Positions 51,101-64,000 of a DNA stretch of 64,000 nucleotides are shown in pieces; the first letter of the stretch is position 1; every line of letters starts with the position of its first letter. The DNA comes from Branchiostoma belcheri. Lineage: Eukaryota; Chordata; Leptocardii; Amphioxiformes; Branchiostomatidae. The stretch lies in NCBI RefSeq assembly GCF_001625305.1, contig NW_017803909.1, positions 871,605 to 935,604 on the forward strand. Reading direction: 5' to 3'. Below the pieces are notes generated by a model that worked only from the letters and a program-made list of their open reading frames with translations, searched no databases and was not told where the DNA came from. The position numbers and the translations under genes are program-made.

Positions 51101-51798
51101 TGAAATTCGCTGAGCGGCACTTTTGAGATTACAGTAGTTTTCCTTCAAATGATGGCGTCATCATCCAAATATAGAGCTACATTGACCACTTTACGCTTTC
51201 CTCGGTTTTGTTTGACTTTCCAGTAACTTGCCGTTGATCTAAACAATCAAACACTAGCGTTCCCTATCTCCTATGAAACTGCCAGAATACTTGAATAGCT
51301 CATGGACAGAGCGCCAGTTCAGACCTGTCCTGCCCTTGGTGCTGAATTGCCATCACTTGACAGAATTCACGAGCACTGTGTCTATGGCAGTACTAGACTC
51401 TCATACGTATAACGTTAATATGTGTATCCTTATTAAAAGACTGCCAGTTTTTTTCCAGAAACAGGCAAAGGATTAAACAAACAAACAAACAAACAAACAA
51501 ACAAACACATAAACGTTCGTTCATTTTTAAAGATAGTGTCCGCGGAATTTTGTTCAGTTGCCTTGGAAAAGGATCAGCATTACAAACTTGCCGTAACGTC
51601 ACTATTCCGCTATTCTGTCACATGCGACTTTACAGCGGTTTGTTCAGTTGTCATGTCATGTTAACTGTCATTGCAACATCCGAGTCCGCCGCATAGTGTC
51701 ACTTCAGCACTGTTCAGGCCTCCTGGGGCTTTCCCTCCAACGTCTACCCCTGCGTTACTAATGGCATCGCCCGGGGATCCCACCATTATTCTGGATTC
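45136..51798. other. Teashirt 3' flank and intergenic region
   Basis: AT-rich sequence without recognisable exons. The teashirt 3' UTR must begin here, but I found no clear AATAAA close to the stop; an ATTAAA lies near 46812. The last few hundred bases become richer in CpG towards the next gene's start. Confidence 0.45.
51475..51507 (+). repeat. (AAAC)n microsatellite
   Basis: About eight AAAC units, upstream of the gene that starts at 51799. Confidence 0.95.
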
Positions 51799-54700
51799 AT
51801 GATGGCGGACACGAGGTGAGTGTGTGAGCGTGTATTGGTATTGATCAGCTTTTCTGCTGTTTTCCCCTCAACCGTCGGAGCTGACAGCCTGCTATTGAGG
51901 TACGACGGAGTTCAGTGTAAGCTTTCCCACTGGGATCGTCGCTATTGCCCGTAATCATAGCTATTCATCGTACGTTGCCAAGGGAAAGTGGTACCCGACG
52001 CTCACTGGCCAGATAGGTTGACAACAAATATGTGTACATACCGTTTGGCCCGGTCCCATAGATGGTCCTTCGGGACTGGACCATGCGTATCGGAATTTCT
52101 CCTCATTTGGCCACTCACTTTATCTGTTTTCTCTTCCTGGCGATTTGAAGGCGGGACCATCACGATTAATGATGAATAATGATCCGAAGTGTTATAATTT
52201 GAAATAGATAGCAAGCTGTCATCTTCACCAGTTTTGAGGATTATACAATCGGACACCCAGATCAAATGTAACTAGAGGTCGGAGATCTCATGTCTTCGTC
52301 AGAGGTACATCGTTCTAGAGAAATTAACATGCGTATTCTTCAATCTTTTTAATAATCAATTTGGTCTAAAGAACAAAAGAATCTCTGTACTATTTTTATG
52401 GTACAGAACACCCTGAAACGGTTTGCCGCAGATTATACAGATGCGTCGTCACCCGTGTTAGCCCCCCCCCCTACGTTATTTGAGTTTGGACTGTTACTGG
52501 AAAAAAACGTTCAAGAAATTCTTACTGTGTTGAAAGTGTCACGACAGCGCCGCAAAGTATAATAAGAGAAGATGTTATAAAGGAAAGAATCAGAACAGGG
52601 TGACTACTGCTGTTTTGTTAATTTGTCTTTATGACAAATAGAAGACTTGTTTCTTGTGTTCTTTGTGTCCTAACATTTGTACTTCTACAGTTAGTATATT
52701 CCAAATCTAGGCATCTCGTTTTTCGGCCCTTCGTGTTTTTATTGCGCGCTTGCCTTAAATTTAAGGTTATTAGATTTAAGGTCTCCAGTGGACGTCATCG
52801 ATAGCAATTACTTGGTGTGGCCGTAGAAAATAACCTGACATATGTCCAACCTATCCTCCCCCTGCTGAAGTTATAGTACAATCCCTCAATGTAACGTCAT
52901 TTGATCCCATCCCATTATGGGGTTCCCCGGCTATATCCAGCTGTCGGCTGTCTCCAAGCAGATGTAGGTGGGGGATTTCTAAACACAAAAGGTCCTATTA
53001 CGGGGACATAACGACCTCCACGACTCTCATCTTTGAACTCAATCTTGGAGACCACGACAGTAATATGCCTATCAAATTTCATTAACTTCCATCCATACAT
53101 ACAAAAGTTATCCTGCTCACAAGAAAAATTAACAAAATGCCCCCTGTAGTCACAACGAAACCCCCCACGAAGCTCAGTAACGAACTTAACCTTGGTCCCG
53201 ACAATAGTAAGCACCACACCAAGAATTATAATCAACATTTTACAAATACTTGAGTTATCTTGCTAACAAGCCACAAACACAAAAGGTGCACTAACGTGAC
53301 GCACGGACCCCCCACGAAGCCAAAACTTGTACTTGACTTTGGCCTTAACAGCAGTAATCTGCCTGCCAAAAATCATGGACGTCGAATCATGCCTTCCAGA
53401 GTTATATCGCAAAATCCGCAGTTCCCCACACTCCGGCGAGACAATTTCATAGTCCTTCTAACGAAGACAATTATTACGATCGATACAACAGGATATGACA
53501 TGCCTTTTCTACCCTGCAGTTTATTGATTGGTATCACAGATCACTGCCTTCCTTGTCCTTTTCAACCTTTAAAATCTGATATATCAGTGATATTCGATTT
53601 CATCAACGTCCTTGATTTCATTGGTTTTTCTGCCATTTTGTTTGTAACCGTCTTTTGTTACCACTTCTACTAGAATAAGAAGTTGTTTACTTTGGAATTC
53701 CCATATTTTGAGTTAACAGTTATAAGATGGTATGTTTGATGTGAACTTACCTTTCTCATTTGATATTTCCTTTTGAGGACAATTTTCCCCTATATGCATC
53801 ACCATCATGGTTATGGATTCAGTTTCTTCCCAACTGTTCATGGATTTAGCCTCTAAAGCTAGTACCAGTACAATACAGAAACCTGTTCTGATTACTCGAG
53901 CGTCATTATACCTGTACGGTGAGTGATGGAGTAGACTCACCTGGTATTAAAATTGTAAGTTGTTGTAAGCCTCCCAAACCTCTTTCAGGGACAGTAGTAA
54001 GTGTTTGTAATTGTCTCCAATTTTATGACAGCCCAACATCTATCAGACAGGATGGCCTTGGGTAGCAATTGTGTTAGAATCATTTGGGTATCAGAAAAAG
54101 GGAATCAATCAAAAGCCCTTGAAAGCATCCCAGAGGCCCAGTGGTGTGAGATTTTGTTTTGTTTTTTGCACAATGAAACAATTTCTCTTCTGCCTTTCTG
54201 TCCTGTCTTGTCCATGCTTTGTGACACACAGGAAGAAGATGCCCAGGTAAGCATACACGTCACCTGTCTGTCTCTTTTCTTATATATATATATGCAAATG
54301 TGTTGTTAGTACCATAGGGATAGGATTTTCATCTAACCTTTTAAGGCTTAAGAAGGTTAAGCTTAGCCTTAAGATTTAGTCTTACCACAAGCCTGCTTCA
54401 AACATAAAATTTAATATTCATCTTCTATGAAGCTTGCACAGTGAAATTTGGGCAAAAATTCCAGGGTAAAAACCCTTTTCCATAGTTTTTTTCTTAGACC
54501 AGTTATTATTATATGTCAGTGTAACAGACAAAACATAATTCATGAAATATTGTACTACGTATACATTTGTAGATGCTTACATGGTCTTTAGAGCAAGCTT
54601 CTAAGTCTGCCATCAACTATCACTATTGTACAAAAGTATTTTCATTCTTCAGTACTTAAGTAGTTCAGGATCATTGCATCCAGTTGAAATCCTGAATCAA

Positions 54701-56336
54701 GGTGAAAAAAGACATTAGGAAAATCCTTGAAAGCAATATTAGGCTCTGCTACTTTGCAAGTCCTACATTTGTTCAGCTGAAAAGTCGTCAATGGACTTCC
54801 CAAACTAAAATCCATTTTCACACCAGCATGTAGTGAAGGATATGCACTGTATGCTGTACTTTGTATTGTAAAGCCATGGAGCCTACAGACCAAGGGTGGT
54901 TTGAACGCTTCATTTCTCTTGAATACATCAGAGTTGAGAAAACGTGTTATCTTGTATGAACAGACGTGTGTATGACGTACTTGTGCATAAGGTCACCAGA
55001 TGCTACATCTGCCAGTCTGCATCCACAAGCAGCATTATTCAGAGTCACATTCTGTTAGTAGGAAAGGAGATTGATGCTCGCAAATTACTGTACAAACTAT
55101 TGGGCCTTATCCTGCTGATGATATAGCACTTGATGAGACTTTGTATTCTTAGCAAACTGTTGCAAACTATTCCACAGCCTTAAGGAGGCAATCTGCCAAG
55201 TGCAATTACTCTTCTCTTTGAAAAACAGAATGAGACATTACGAGAGTTACNNNNNNNNNNNNNNNNNNNNAAAACTTGGATCGTCTCCAGGCTCATTTCC
55301 TGCCTTGATCAGCAGCTGTACTGGATACAATTCATTAGTCTAGTTGTAACAGAAATGTTGTTGAATGGCAAAAGCTATTCCCTCCCTGAAGTTAGCTTGA
55401 CCATAATTTATAATATGGCCTCATTTGGATTTTGATTACAAGATGATTTTACATCTCAAATCAATGTGCCAGAATAATGAAATATTTTTAATCTGAAAAG
55501 TTTGAACTATTGTGCATTTTTAAATGTAGATCCACCATATTAGTAAGTCAAGGAAGTATTGATCAATTCTTTTCCTTATCAGAAAACCTTTTCATAGGGT
55601 GAACATGTCTGTCAATGCCAAGGTAAAGGTTAAATGGTATTGAACTACCTTATCTATGATTTGCAAGCATTGATGCTTTACCAGAATGAAGAATGAACTG
55701 TCAACAGTGATATTATTTTACTTTTCAGTTGTTGTCTTGAGGTGTTTAGGTTTCTGTGTCAGTAATTGGCTATATAGATTCTTCTTTTATCTAGCAAGTC
55801 AATGTGAGCTAACTTTTAATAAAATATAGAAAGCAGCAATAAATGTAATGATTTTTCTGATCATCCCTAATGAAGGAAAATGTTTTACATAGCCATGATT
55901 TGTACGATATTGCAATGGACTAGACTGTGAAATGGAGTATCAAGATCCCAGGTAAAACTTTGAAACCGAAATCCAACAAATTGAAAAATTAGAGGACAAC
56001 CCTGTATGCAGGAAATAATAACTGTTATAGAAACAATATAAATATAGATAGATTGTTTCGAAAATGCCATCTTGCCCCCTACCAAAAGAAAAATAGTAAA
56101 CAGTACCGGTATTAAGAAAAAGGTATAAAAGTTTATCAAAAGTTGTATGAATTACCATGAATTTTTCTGACAGTCCACTGGTTATAGAAGAATGTCCAGA
56201 GGAAGACGACCACCGCTCCAGGAGAAGACAGAACCATATAGCAGAGGAGTATGGGATAGAGATGAACAACACAGGCCACAGCAGGAGGAGGAGATACAGT
56301 ATAGAGGAGGACTGCTCTGAGGATGGAGACACACCA
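51799..56336 (+). CDS. 5' exons of an unrecognised gene (partial)
   Basis: Exon 1 51799-51815 reads MMADT plus two bases, then AG|gtgagt. Exon 56174-56336 follows tttttctgacag and ends ACACCA|gtgagt. Phases agree (2 out, 2 in), giving MMADTR/S then PLVIEECPEEDDHRSRRRQ and on. A 15-base candidate microexon, 54232-54246, between acacacag and gtaagc, would insert five codons (KKMPS junction) without changing frame. The encoded segment is very hydrophilic, with alternating Glu/Asp and Arg clusters (HSRRRRYSIEEDCSEDGDTP), as in a disordered N-terminus. I do not recognise the family. No later exon was found before 64000, so introns are long and the gene must continue beyond the window. The exon chain is inferred from signals only. 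Confidence 0.4.
54232..54246 (+). other. Candidate 15-base microexon
   Basis: GAAGAAGATGCCCAG sits exactly between gtgacacacag and gtaagc. Its length is a multiple of three and it fits the phase-2 junction of the flanking exons, so it could be skipped or included. Confidence 0.35.
55251..55270. other. Assembly gap (20 N)
   Basis: Twenty undetermined bases. The uniform length suggests a placeholder gap whose true size is unknown. Confidence 0.99.
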
Positions 56337-56428
56337 GTGAGTAGGATGGTCCTCTTTAGAGTCAACTGTTTCGTATACATTATTCATCTTTAACCATTTC
56401 TGTCATCAAATCACAGAATGGTTTCATA

Positions 56429-56473
56429 TTAATAAATGGAGGGATCAGGTGCTTTAATAAATGGAGGGATCAG
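56429..56473 (+). repeat. Short direct repeat, 20 bases twice
   Basis: TTAATAAATGGAGGGATCAG occurs at 56429 and again at 56454. Confidence 0.9.
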
Positions 56474-57203
56474 TAAACATCTAGTGACTTACTCTTAAAA
56501 AGCTGAAATATTACATCTTATAAAACTCTGATTCATGTGGGAAAACAACTATTCCAGAATACTGCTTCATACAAAACAAAAACACAACTAATCACTTTCT
56601 TTAAAGATGCCGTTTTATTGTTTTATGCAAAGAGTAGAGTACAAAACATATAAAGAATGTAGTACAGTACTCTGAATGATCAAATAGATAACAATTTATG
56701 TTAGGATCATTTTATAATGAATAGAAGCAAATGTTGCCATAACTTTAATGATGATATTAGTAGTCTCTATTATCCCCAGGGTAACATGTGCCTATTCATT
56801 AATTAATATAGGGAGCTATTCTCAATTGGATCATGTGGGTTGTGTATTGATTGGTATAATATGAATTTCATAGAGAATATGAGAATGCTAGCAGCTGGTA
56901 CAACTGTGTATCTTTTTCTTGTTGATTCTCTGTCAATATCGGCACAAGGATGTTATGATGCCATTATTGTGTAATCAGATGCTCCAAAGAAGATGTTAAT
57001 GTACTTTACACTTTCTCCTAGTAGATGTTCTACAGTCAAACCTGTCTGTCGTGACCTGACTTAAGGGACATGCAGAAAATGACAGGATTTCTTCATGTTT
57101 TATTCATCGATACAATTTTTGTTTTCATGTCCTCTCCCCTACAATCCTTAACATAGTTTGTACCTATTATATCTCAAAATGTGTAAAAAGGTTGTGGGAC
57201 CAG

Positions 57204-57287
57204 ATGTTTAATACACATCAGACTGATGTCCAGTGAAGATATTTCATGTTTAATACACATCAGACTGATGTCCAGTGAAAATATTTC
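57204..57287 (+). repeat. Two-copy 42-base tandem repeat
   Basis: A 42-base unit starting ATGTTTAATACACATCAGAC occurs twice with one visible difference. Each unit contains the small palindrome ACATCAGACTGATGT. Confidence 0.95.
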
Positions 57288-57307
57288 TACATAAAGTGGA
57301 TCATATA

Positions 57308-57423
57308 TAGCCTGGGTGTCATCCTACTCCTTTGCCATGGCTTTCATACTGACTGACCCTAAAAAGTATTCCAGAGAAAAATTATTGGAACCATGACAAA
57401 TAAATAGGATGGCACCCATTCTA
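57308..57423. mobile_element. TAGCCTGGGT foldback element, third copy
   Basis: The left end TAGCCTGGGTGTCATCCTA pairs with the right end TAGGATGGCACCCATTCTA. The element is 116 bases and non-coding. It shares its ends with the elements at 16666 and 32779. Confidence 0.6.
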
Positions 57424-60400
57424 CATCATCTAGGTTAATCTCCAAATAATGAGTCACCTGAACTGGCCATGTTCCTCCCCTTGCTGAACAGACTGTCATC
57501 TGTGTTCCTTTGAATGGAACATCAATACATGATTAATGACCAAACCACATGCCCCATCACTGCCTCAAGGAATGTTCACTTTAATCAAAGGTTTTGACCC
57601 TTTTGATGAACCATTTTCATCCCAGGGCGTGTGTGGAATATTCTGACAATCCTGGCAAGCTAAACTTAAAGTCCATTTGTAGGGGACTATGGGTCAGCTG
57701 AAATGCGTGCAGATCTTGGGAATTAAATGACTTACATTTTTTAGACGTTTTAGGAATAAATGATCCAAAAAGTACGTCACATCCATAAAATTATCACTGT
57801 CAGGTCAACCTGAATGTAGTATCATACATGTATATCAATTTCTTTTGTAGAATATCATAGAACATCGTAAAAGCAACTACCACATACTTTAACTGTCCCG
57901 TCTCTGGAAAGGGATCATAAAACATTTTTAGCATGTCCATTATCTTTTTAACAGTCAGGCTGCAATAGGCCTACTGGCTGGGTAGTTTCTTGTTCAACTG
58001 AAAGTTTCAAGCGAGACCATCGTAAAAATTCAGAATTTATGAATCAGGCAATCATGAGAAATTATGCAATTCTTTATGACAGCCTCAGGGTAATAGTATT
58101 GATTTACTCATGTTCACTTAAGTTGGTATAATATCCAGTAAAATTGACTGCTTCAGGCAGCAGTCTACTTCACCCAATATTTATAATTCAGGACGTGTGT
58201 GCAACAGACCTGATACAAGGATTGGTTTTACCACTGACATGCACTGATAGAAGTTACCCGATAGTTCCGACCCATAGGACCGGGTTATCCATATATCCTT
58301 CCTTGGGAGCACATTATCCTCCAAATCTGTCAGGAACCGATACTTTGCTCATTTCATTCTCCCCGAGCAGTAAAAGGTGTTGAGGGAAACTTTACGTGCC
58401 TTCTAAGTACATCCTGGTGCGTCAGGCAGACTTTAAAGATTCTGCGGAATGTGTCTGATCAAAGAGTGGAGTTCTTAGTGTGCATTCTGGTGTGCCGAGC
58501 TCAAAAGGGTGATGGGCAAGTGCGTCACATTCTGTGATCTCATTCTCTAATGCTCAACACTTCAAAGTTCCCTCAGGCACCATTACAGAGTGGGAAAAGG
58601 CCTGTCCACTCACATTCTGATTTAAGTCTGAAGTAATCATGACCTTTATTCTACTGGTGGGATGATAGAAAATGGAAATCTTACTCGTACAAGTTACGTA
58701 TGCCGTGTAATAAACCTGTGTATCTCTTTGTGGAAATAATATGGTAAAATGTTACTGGATATATTTTCATTTCATCATCAGAAGCTGTAGGTAAGGACAC
58801 CCCCAGGACCTGTAAATTCTTTTAAAAACTAAATAACAGACATTTAAAAATGTGCTAAACAGATTTTACTGGTTTCTATTTTACATGTGGTTCCTATGAT
58901 AATGAAGAATTCTTCACTGCAGTCAGTGCTTGATTACAGGAAGAGAATACCGGATGCCACAGGCACAGAATTGTGGGACGCCGGCCTTTGCTGCCGTTTC
59001 GATCGACCCATCCTGACCTAAATCATGGGCTGTGATAAACAGACCAACCTGAGTGCACATTATAACAACAAGATTGATGGAGTCTTCCTGATGATTTGCA
59101 TATTACTGCTAGGAGATGTTTAAAGGGATCACAGATCGTGACCAGATTTGATACCTGTCATATAACGTTAAAGTACTGGGTCAAACATAATATCTATGAC
59201 CTTACGGCAGTGTATTACAATATTAACATTTGCAGGGCTGCAAGTTGGTAGGAATTTATCTTCAGCAAGACTCATTTCTGCAGATTGATCCATATTTATG
59301 TTGACTGTTATACATGTTTCACTTAAGATAACCATCTAATTTGTCAACTTAGTGAAACACTTGACATATTGTTTGATAAACTTACAGTGATAGATTTGTA
59401 AGACTTCATTCATTAAATATCTGTTTAAAAAGTTCATTGTATCTTGAAGATACATGATGGCAATGGTTTCTGAACAGTTTGCAGTGGTGTAGAAAACATT
59501 TTTTCTGGTACAGGTAATTTTCAATGTTACCTACACCAGTGCATAGTATTGCCCCGGTGCTGCTATTTTTATCTGTGAGACTGGAAATGTTCCAAAGCTG
59601 TATAGGTAACAGGATTAAGTCTGCCATCTCTGATTGCCTTGTGTAATGAAGAAACATTATTTGATTCTAATAGGAACGGCCAGATCCTTTTGCATGCAGC
59701 TGGTTTTCTCATGCAGAGAAGAATCAGTCATGAACATGTGACAGGATTCCATTGTTAAGGCTTTGAGTTCTGAAAGTAAATGATAGCCATTTAGACAGAA
59801 CACGTCATAAGGTATTCTTCATGTGCATCCAAGCAGCACTGACTGATCGTTACAGTTGGATCAAAGTCTGCTTCCAACGTCCCAGTGCTTTGATGTTTTA
59901 ATGCCTATTGATTGGATAACGTAGCAGTCAGGCTCAAAAGTGGTAGCGCTATGCTTGGAGAGATAGCGGCTAACAGGGATAGCCAATGGTTGTTACCAAG
60001 TGTGAAACACTGTAGTTCCTTCTGTCTGTGTGGGTGTTGTCTGATTGATATGTGCGTAGGTTAGTACAGAGTTGTGTATCGATTACTGCAGCAGCTGTAA
60101 TGGTTATTATGCAAGCATTTTGCAGCTAAAATTGGTACTTTGTGTATCTGTACCCATTTTCAGCCAGCTGTGCACTATCCTTGACCTACATGATTAATAA
60201 TGGGATGATTGTCATGATGTCCAATAATACGAGCATCGTTCAGCACCAAGGACAGACCCACCCCACATCCTGTCTACCCTTGTGCAAACTGATAATGGTA
60301 CGGTCCATTCAATCCTGCACAATGTATATTTGACTGAATTGATCAGATGTTTTGAATGAGTCAAAGAAAATTTCAAAACTAAGGAACAATTTGACACTCT

Positions 60401-63400
60401 TTTGTCTATGCTGACATTAGGGTTGATATGAGAAGTACAACAGTACAGCAGTCATCCTCATTTGTGGAGAAGCATGATGCTTTTTCCAGTAGCTACTGGT
60501 AGTTAAAAGTACTGAGTTGTAGCTGTCTTGCATGCTCACTGTCTCCATCTCAGGTAACCATAATGAATGAAACACTCTTAAATTTGCCTATTTATGAGCA
60601 TGCTTGAATGCAAACAAAATGATCCAATTTGACTTTGAAAACAGGTTTCAAAGCTCCCAAGCCTATTTTCCTTAGTGGCCACTAGGTAACTCTGACCTCA
60701 TTTCAGCAGTCCATAACCAAATTGCCCACGGCTCAATACTCCACCTACCCATTCTCATATGTGATTCTCTATGAGTCATTGGCTGTGTTGCCAGTTCTCT
60801 TAACCGAATATGACCACTTCACACGATAACGTTCAAAGCCAGTAACCTACATATTGTCCATTAATCGCCACAGCCAATCTTTCTTATTCCCTGTGAGAAA
60901 CTGCAGGTTTGCCAGTTGTGGCGCCCTTGGGAAATTTATGCAAGACTCCTATTGAATGATCACCTCTCAACTGATACACGTTGTAGGTGTCACCCAGGGA
61001 AATTAGGGTCAATGGCTATACGTGAAGAGACCTACTGGAATCAAATTCTGTGGCGCAATTCAATATCCGAAGAAGCCAATGGTGTCAAGCTAGTGGATGT
61101 GATATACCACAGGTCTTATTTCCTTGTATCCATTACCCTTGAAGACAGGGTTCTAAGACATGAAAGCTGGAGATGGTGTACTTGAGATGGCGACAGTGCT
61201 TGGACGGTTTCCATCATTGATGGAAGATATGTTCACCCACACTATATATTCTACATTACATGTATATCCTAAATTGATAGGAATTACTTGTACATGCAAA
61301 AAAGTTTGCCTGCTAGTAGTTGAAGATCTAGAGTTTCTCTCTATTCTTCAAATCTAATCTTGAAATCTTGAAACTTTCCTCAAAGTAGAACTGGAACTAC
61401 ACAAATTTTCTGGTGGCCCTCAATTAAGCTTGGAACTCCAACAGGCTTAATTGATTGACTGTTTCTCATGGTCAGTTTGCATGCTGACTACACCATGGCT
61501 TACAGACTTCTATTCATGACTAGTCTGAAGCATGTAGAGACTGTGCCACTATGACTTCCTCAGTCACCTTCAGCCCCAAGCAAGTCATTGGACTTTCTAC
61601 TCTTCTAATGAAGTATGCTGTTTTCATCAGGCTAGTTGGGTAGTGTCCAGTGTTTGATATATAAGACTTGCTTGGTCAGTTGTCCCACTTGTAGGTTTCT
61701 TACCTACCATTCTTACCCACCATATAACTACTGGGTTGCTTCTACTTGGTAATCAAATTTCTCAGTTTGTTGACGTGACTGTGGTCAAATTTTCTCATTC
61801 ACCACCATACCTTAGGTCTATTCTTCTACAGTAGATATAATTGAAATGGCACCTTTGTCCTGTAATGGAGTGACTGGCAGCTTAAGTTGAAATGGATTTT
61901 TGTTCAAACTTTGCCATGGTGACTACATTTTCAGTATAATTGTCTCTTGTATATTTATCCAGGAGCCAGAAAACTTGGGTACCCACCCACATGTGACTAC
62001 ACCCACGTGTGACCCCACCAGTCTCCATATCTTCTCATCATGGTATTGTCCCCTGAGAGACCCCAAAGTTGGGGCCAATAGATTGCTTCAGTCAGTCAGA
62101 TCCAGACATATAACCCGCTCAATTAAATCTCGGGACATAGAGATAGAGACATGGCTGGCCAAGGAGGAAATTGGAAGTAGTTTCAATGAACGTAATGTTG
62201 ATTTCTTTCAAGAAGCTTCCAAACTTTAATGGCAGGAAATGGAGGCTGTTTTCATCAGGGTTAATTCTACTTTCTTTTTTAAAATGGCATCACAGGACTA
62301 CTGGGTAAATTTATGACTCTCCAAGCAGAGGTTGAATGAGGAGATGCAGATAATTAGGGCCCAAAACTCCACCGTTCTATTGGCATATCTAGTGCAGACA
62401 GGCCAATCATTATTGTACATCTACAAAGTGCAAAGTTGCAGCCCTGTACTGGTACATGCACATGTAATAAAAAATAATTTTATGAATTGCCCTCCTATAT
62501 GCCATGGTTCTAATGGAAGATTGTATTACGTTTGCAAGCAATCGGTTTAAGGCTTAGACCTCACAGAAGGTCAAATTGTTTCATGTTTGGCATCTTCCCA
62601 ACTTCCAAGTAGAATCCATTCTAAGCCCTGAGGAAATCGGTCAACTTTTTATGGTGCAAATTTAAAGAAGTGTGACCAATTGTTACTTGGAAAGATCATA
62701 ACTATCGTTCACAGGAAAAGCCCGCTGCATATATCCATCTATATGTTATCTATCAGCTCAAGAGCACCACAACTGCAAATGGTAGTTGGCCTAATTCAGG
62801 CTTTACTCAATGTGCAGTAGGGTCTGTCTGCCACGGGGCTGAACTCATTGATTTTCTCCCATCCAGGTCAATAAGTAAGTCCAAAATTACAGACTGGAAG
62901 TTATGATATTGGTAAAGCTGGAGAGGGAGGTTTTTTTTTTTGGCAATGTCATGTTGACAGGAAACAGCCCTGCCAAGCATTTAAGCTGATTCCAGCAGTA
63001 TCAGAAAAAGGCTGTGATTTGATAATTGTGTTGTTGTGTTATCTGAAATTAAAGCACACTTCTGGTTATGATCATAATATTTGTCATAAAATTCCACGTG
63101 ATTCACATTGGATACATGATGCTCCTTTGGTAAAATAACCAAATTGAATGTCTAATACATGTACCAGAATATATTTGCTACGAACAGGAAGCAATACGAA
63201 CAGGAAGCAAAATGAAAACAAAATGACATTCTTTGATGTAGAGCTACATGTATGCCATAGCTATGTGTACAATTTGTCACATGAAGGATGCACGCACCTG
63301 AGAGTATATGTCATTTATCACATGAGTGGCAGTCATCGTACGAATGTACATGAAACCATTCTCCTGTCTTCACTCCAAATTGCTTCCTGAGTTAGGTGTG

Positions 63401-64000
63401 ACTTGGGTACTGAATTCACTCCTGTGAGTACCCAGAGCAGAAAAAAAGAAAAAAAATAACCAGGAAATATTTGATAATTGATGTGTGATCTTAGGAAAGT
63501 GCCAAGGGAATGAACTTATTTGCTGTTTTGTACCCACAGATATCTTGCTTTCTAAAATTCTGGTGGGGTACATAACCGAAATGTTCTTACTAAGCCACCT
63601 TCTCAGCTTCTTTCCATTTGCTAAAATCTGGTGGGCGGCTAGGTGTCAAGGTCATACAGAAGGTTTAAGGTCAGCTTTCAGTTTCTTAAAGCGTAAAAGT
63701 ATAGTTGAAAGATGTTGACTACACACAGTGGCTCTCACAGTCTATTGGACACTTGAGGTTTCCTGACAAGTAGCAGACTAGTGTACTTTCTCCATGGAGA
63801 AAAGTATAATAATAATCAACACCAATGTACATCTGAGGAAATAGTAGACCTGCTTGTGCACCTTCCATTCACTTGTTTATCCTTTCTGACTGGAAGAAAT
63901 ATAAGGGGATGATTCGTCCATCAAGTATTGAAGGGAGAAGATCTCGTGATGGATGACCATCATTCCAAAGTAGACATTAGAGACCACCACAGTGGATGGA

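Larger units (their letters stand above)
56337..64000. other. Long intron or intergenic sequence
   Basis: No exon could be supported. Short open frames near 58144 and 61900 follow acceptor-like signals but lack clear donors. Contains the two repeats at 57204 and 57308. Confidence 0.5.

Noticed and set aside
58144..58383. 80-codon frame after a gcttcag acceptor
   Set aside because: No donor, and composition like surrounding non-coding DNA.
61900..62229. Possible exon (EPENLGTHPHV...) after a tttatccag acceptor
   Set aside because: No credible donor and no recognisable protein similarity. Phase agreement alone is weak evidence.

Overview
The window is animal genomic DNA and reads like a cephalochordate (amphioxus, Branchiostoma-type) genome. 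Genes are split into many short exons with GT-AG introns. There is one teashirt-family zinc-finger/homeodomain gene, several small tRNA-derived or foldback repeats, many TACATGTA-like words, and one 20-N assembly gap. The species call is inference; animal origin is secure from the gene families and splicing.

Layout. 185-1123 (+): the last two exons of the splicing kinase PRPF4B, with a tRNA-derived SINE in the intron between them. 1124-5771: 3' flank, nothing convincing. 6795-9767 (-): a three-exon C2H2 zinc-finger gene with six fingers, a charged repeat tract and a CtBP-type PLDLS motif. It is divergent from the next gene, with 465 bases between the two start codons. 10233-23683 (+): a 27-exon model, in phase throughout, of about 1450 residues. 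It joins a Ufd2/UBE4-type ubiquitin-chain elongation core to a C-terminal BIRC6-like E2 (UBC) domain where the U-box should be. Its first three exons encode a signal peptide, an acidic stretch and a membrane span. This is the most unusual item in the window. 24655-27747: a roughly 3.1 kb palindrome whose two arms each carry a near-identical two-exon gene of unknown family, arranged head to head around a 173-base spacer. 27748-35640: intergenic, with foldback repeats and one unexplained long open frame. 35834-45135 (+): teashirt, with a 13-codon first exon in a CpG-rich promoter, a 6.6 kb intron and one large exon that carries an apparent one-base frameshift. 45136-51798: 3' flank and intergenic. 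51799-64000 (+): the 5' part of an unrecognised gene with very long introns (a tiny first exon, a possible 15-base microexon and a 163-base exon); no further convincing exons.

How the genes relate. There is no operon logic here. The only local coupling is the shared promoter interval between the zinc-finger gene and the E4-E2 fusion gene, and the mirrored promoters inside the palindrome. If the fusion model is right, the protein would be a membrane-anchored ubiquitin enzyme with its own E2 catalytic cysteine tethered to an E4 scaffold, probably facing the cytosol from the ER. Exon boundaries were placed by hand from splice signals and phase and have not been checked against transcripts.
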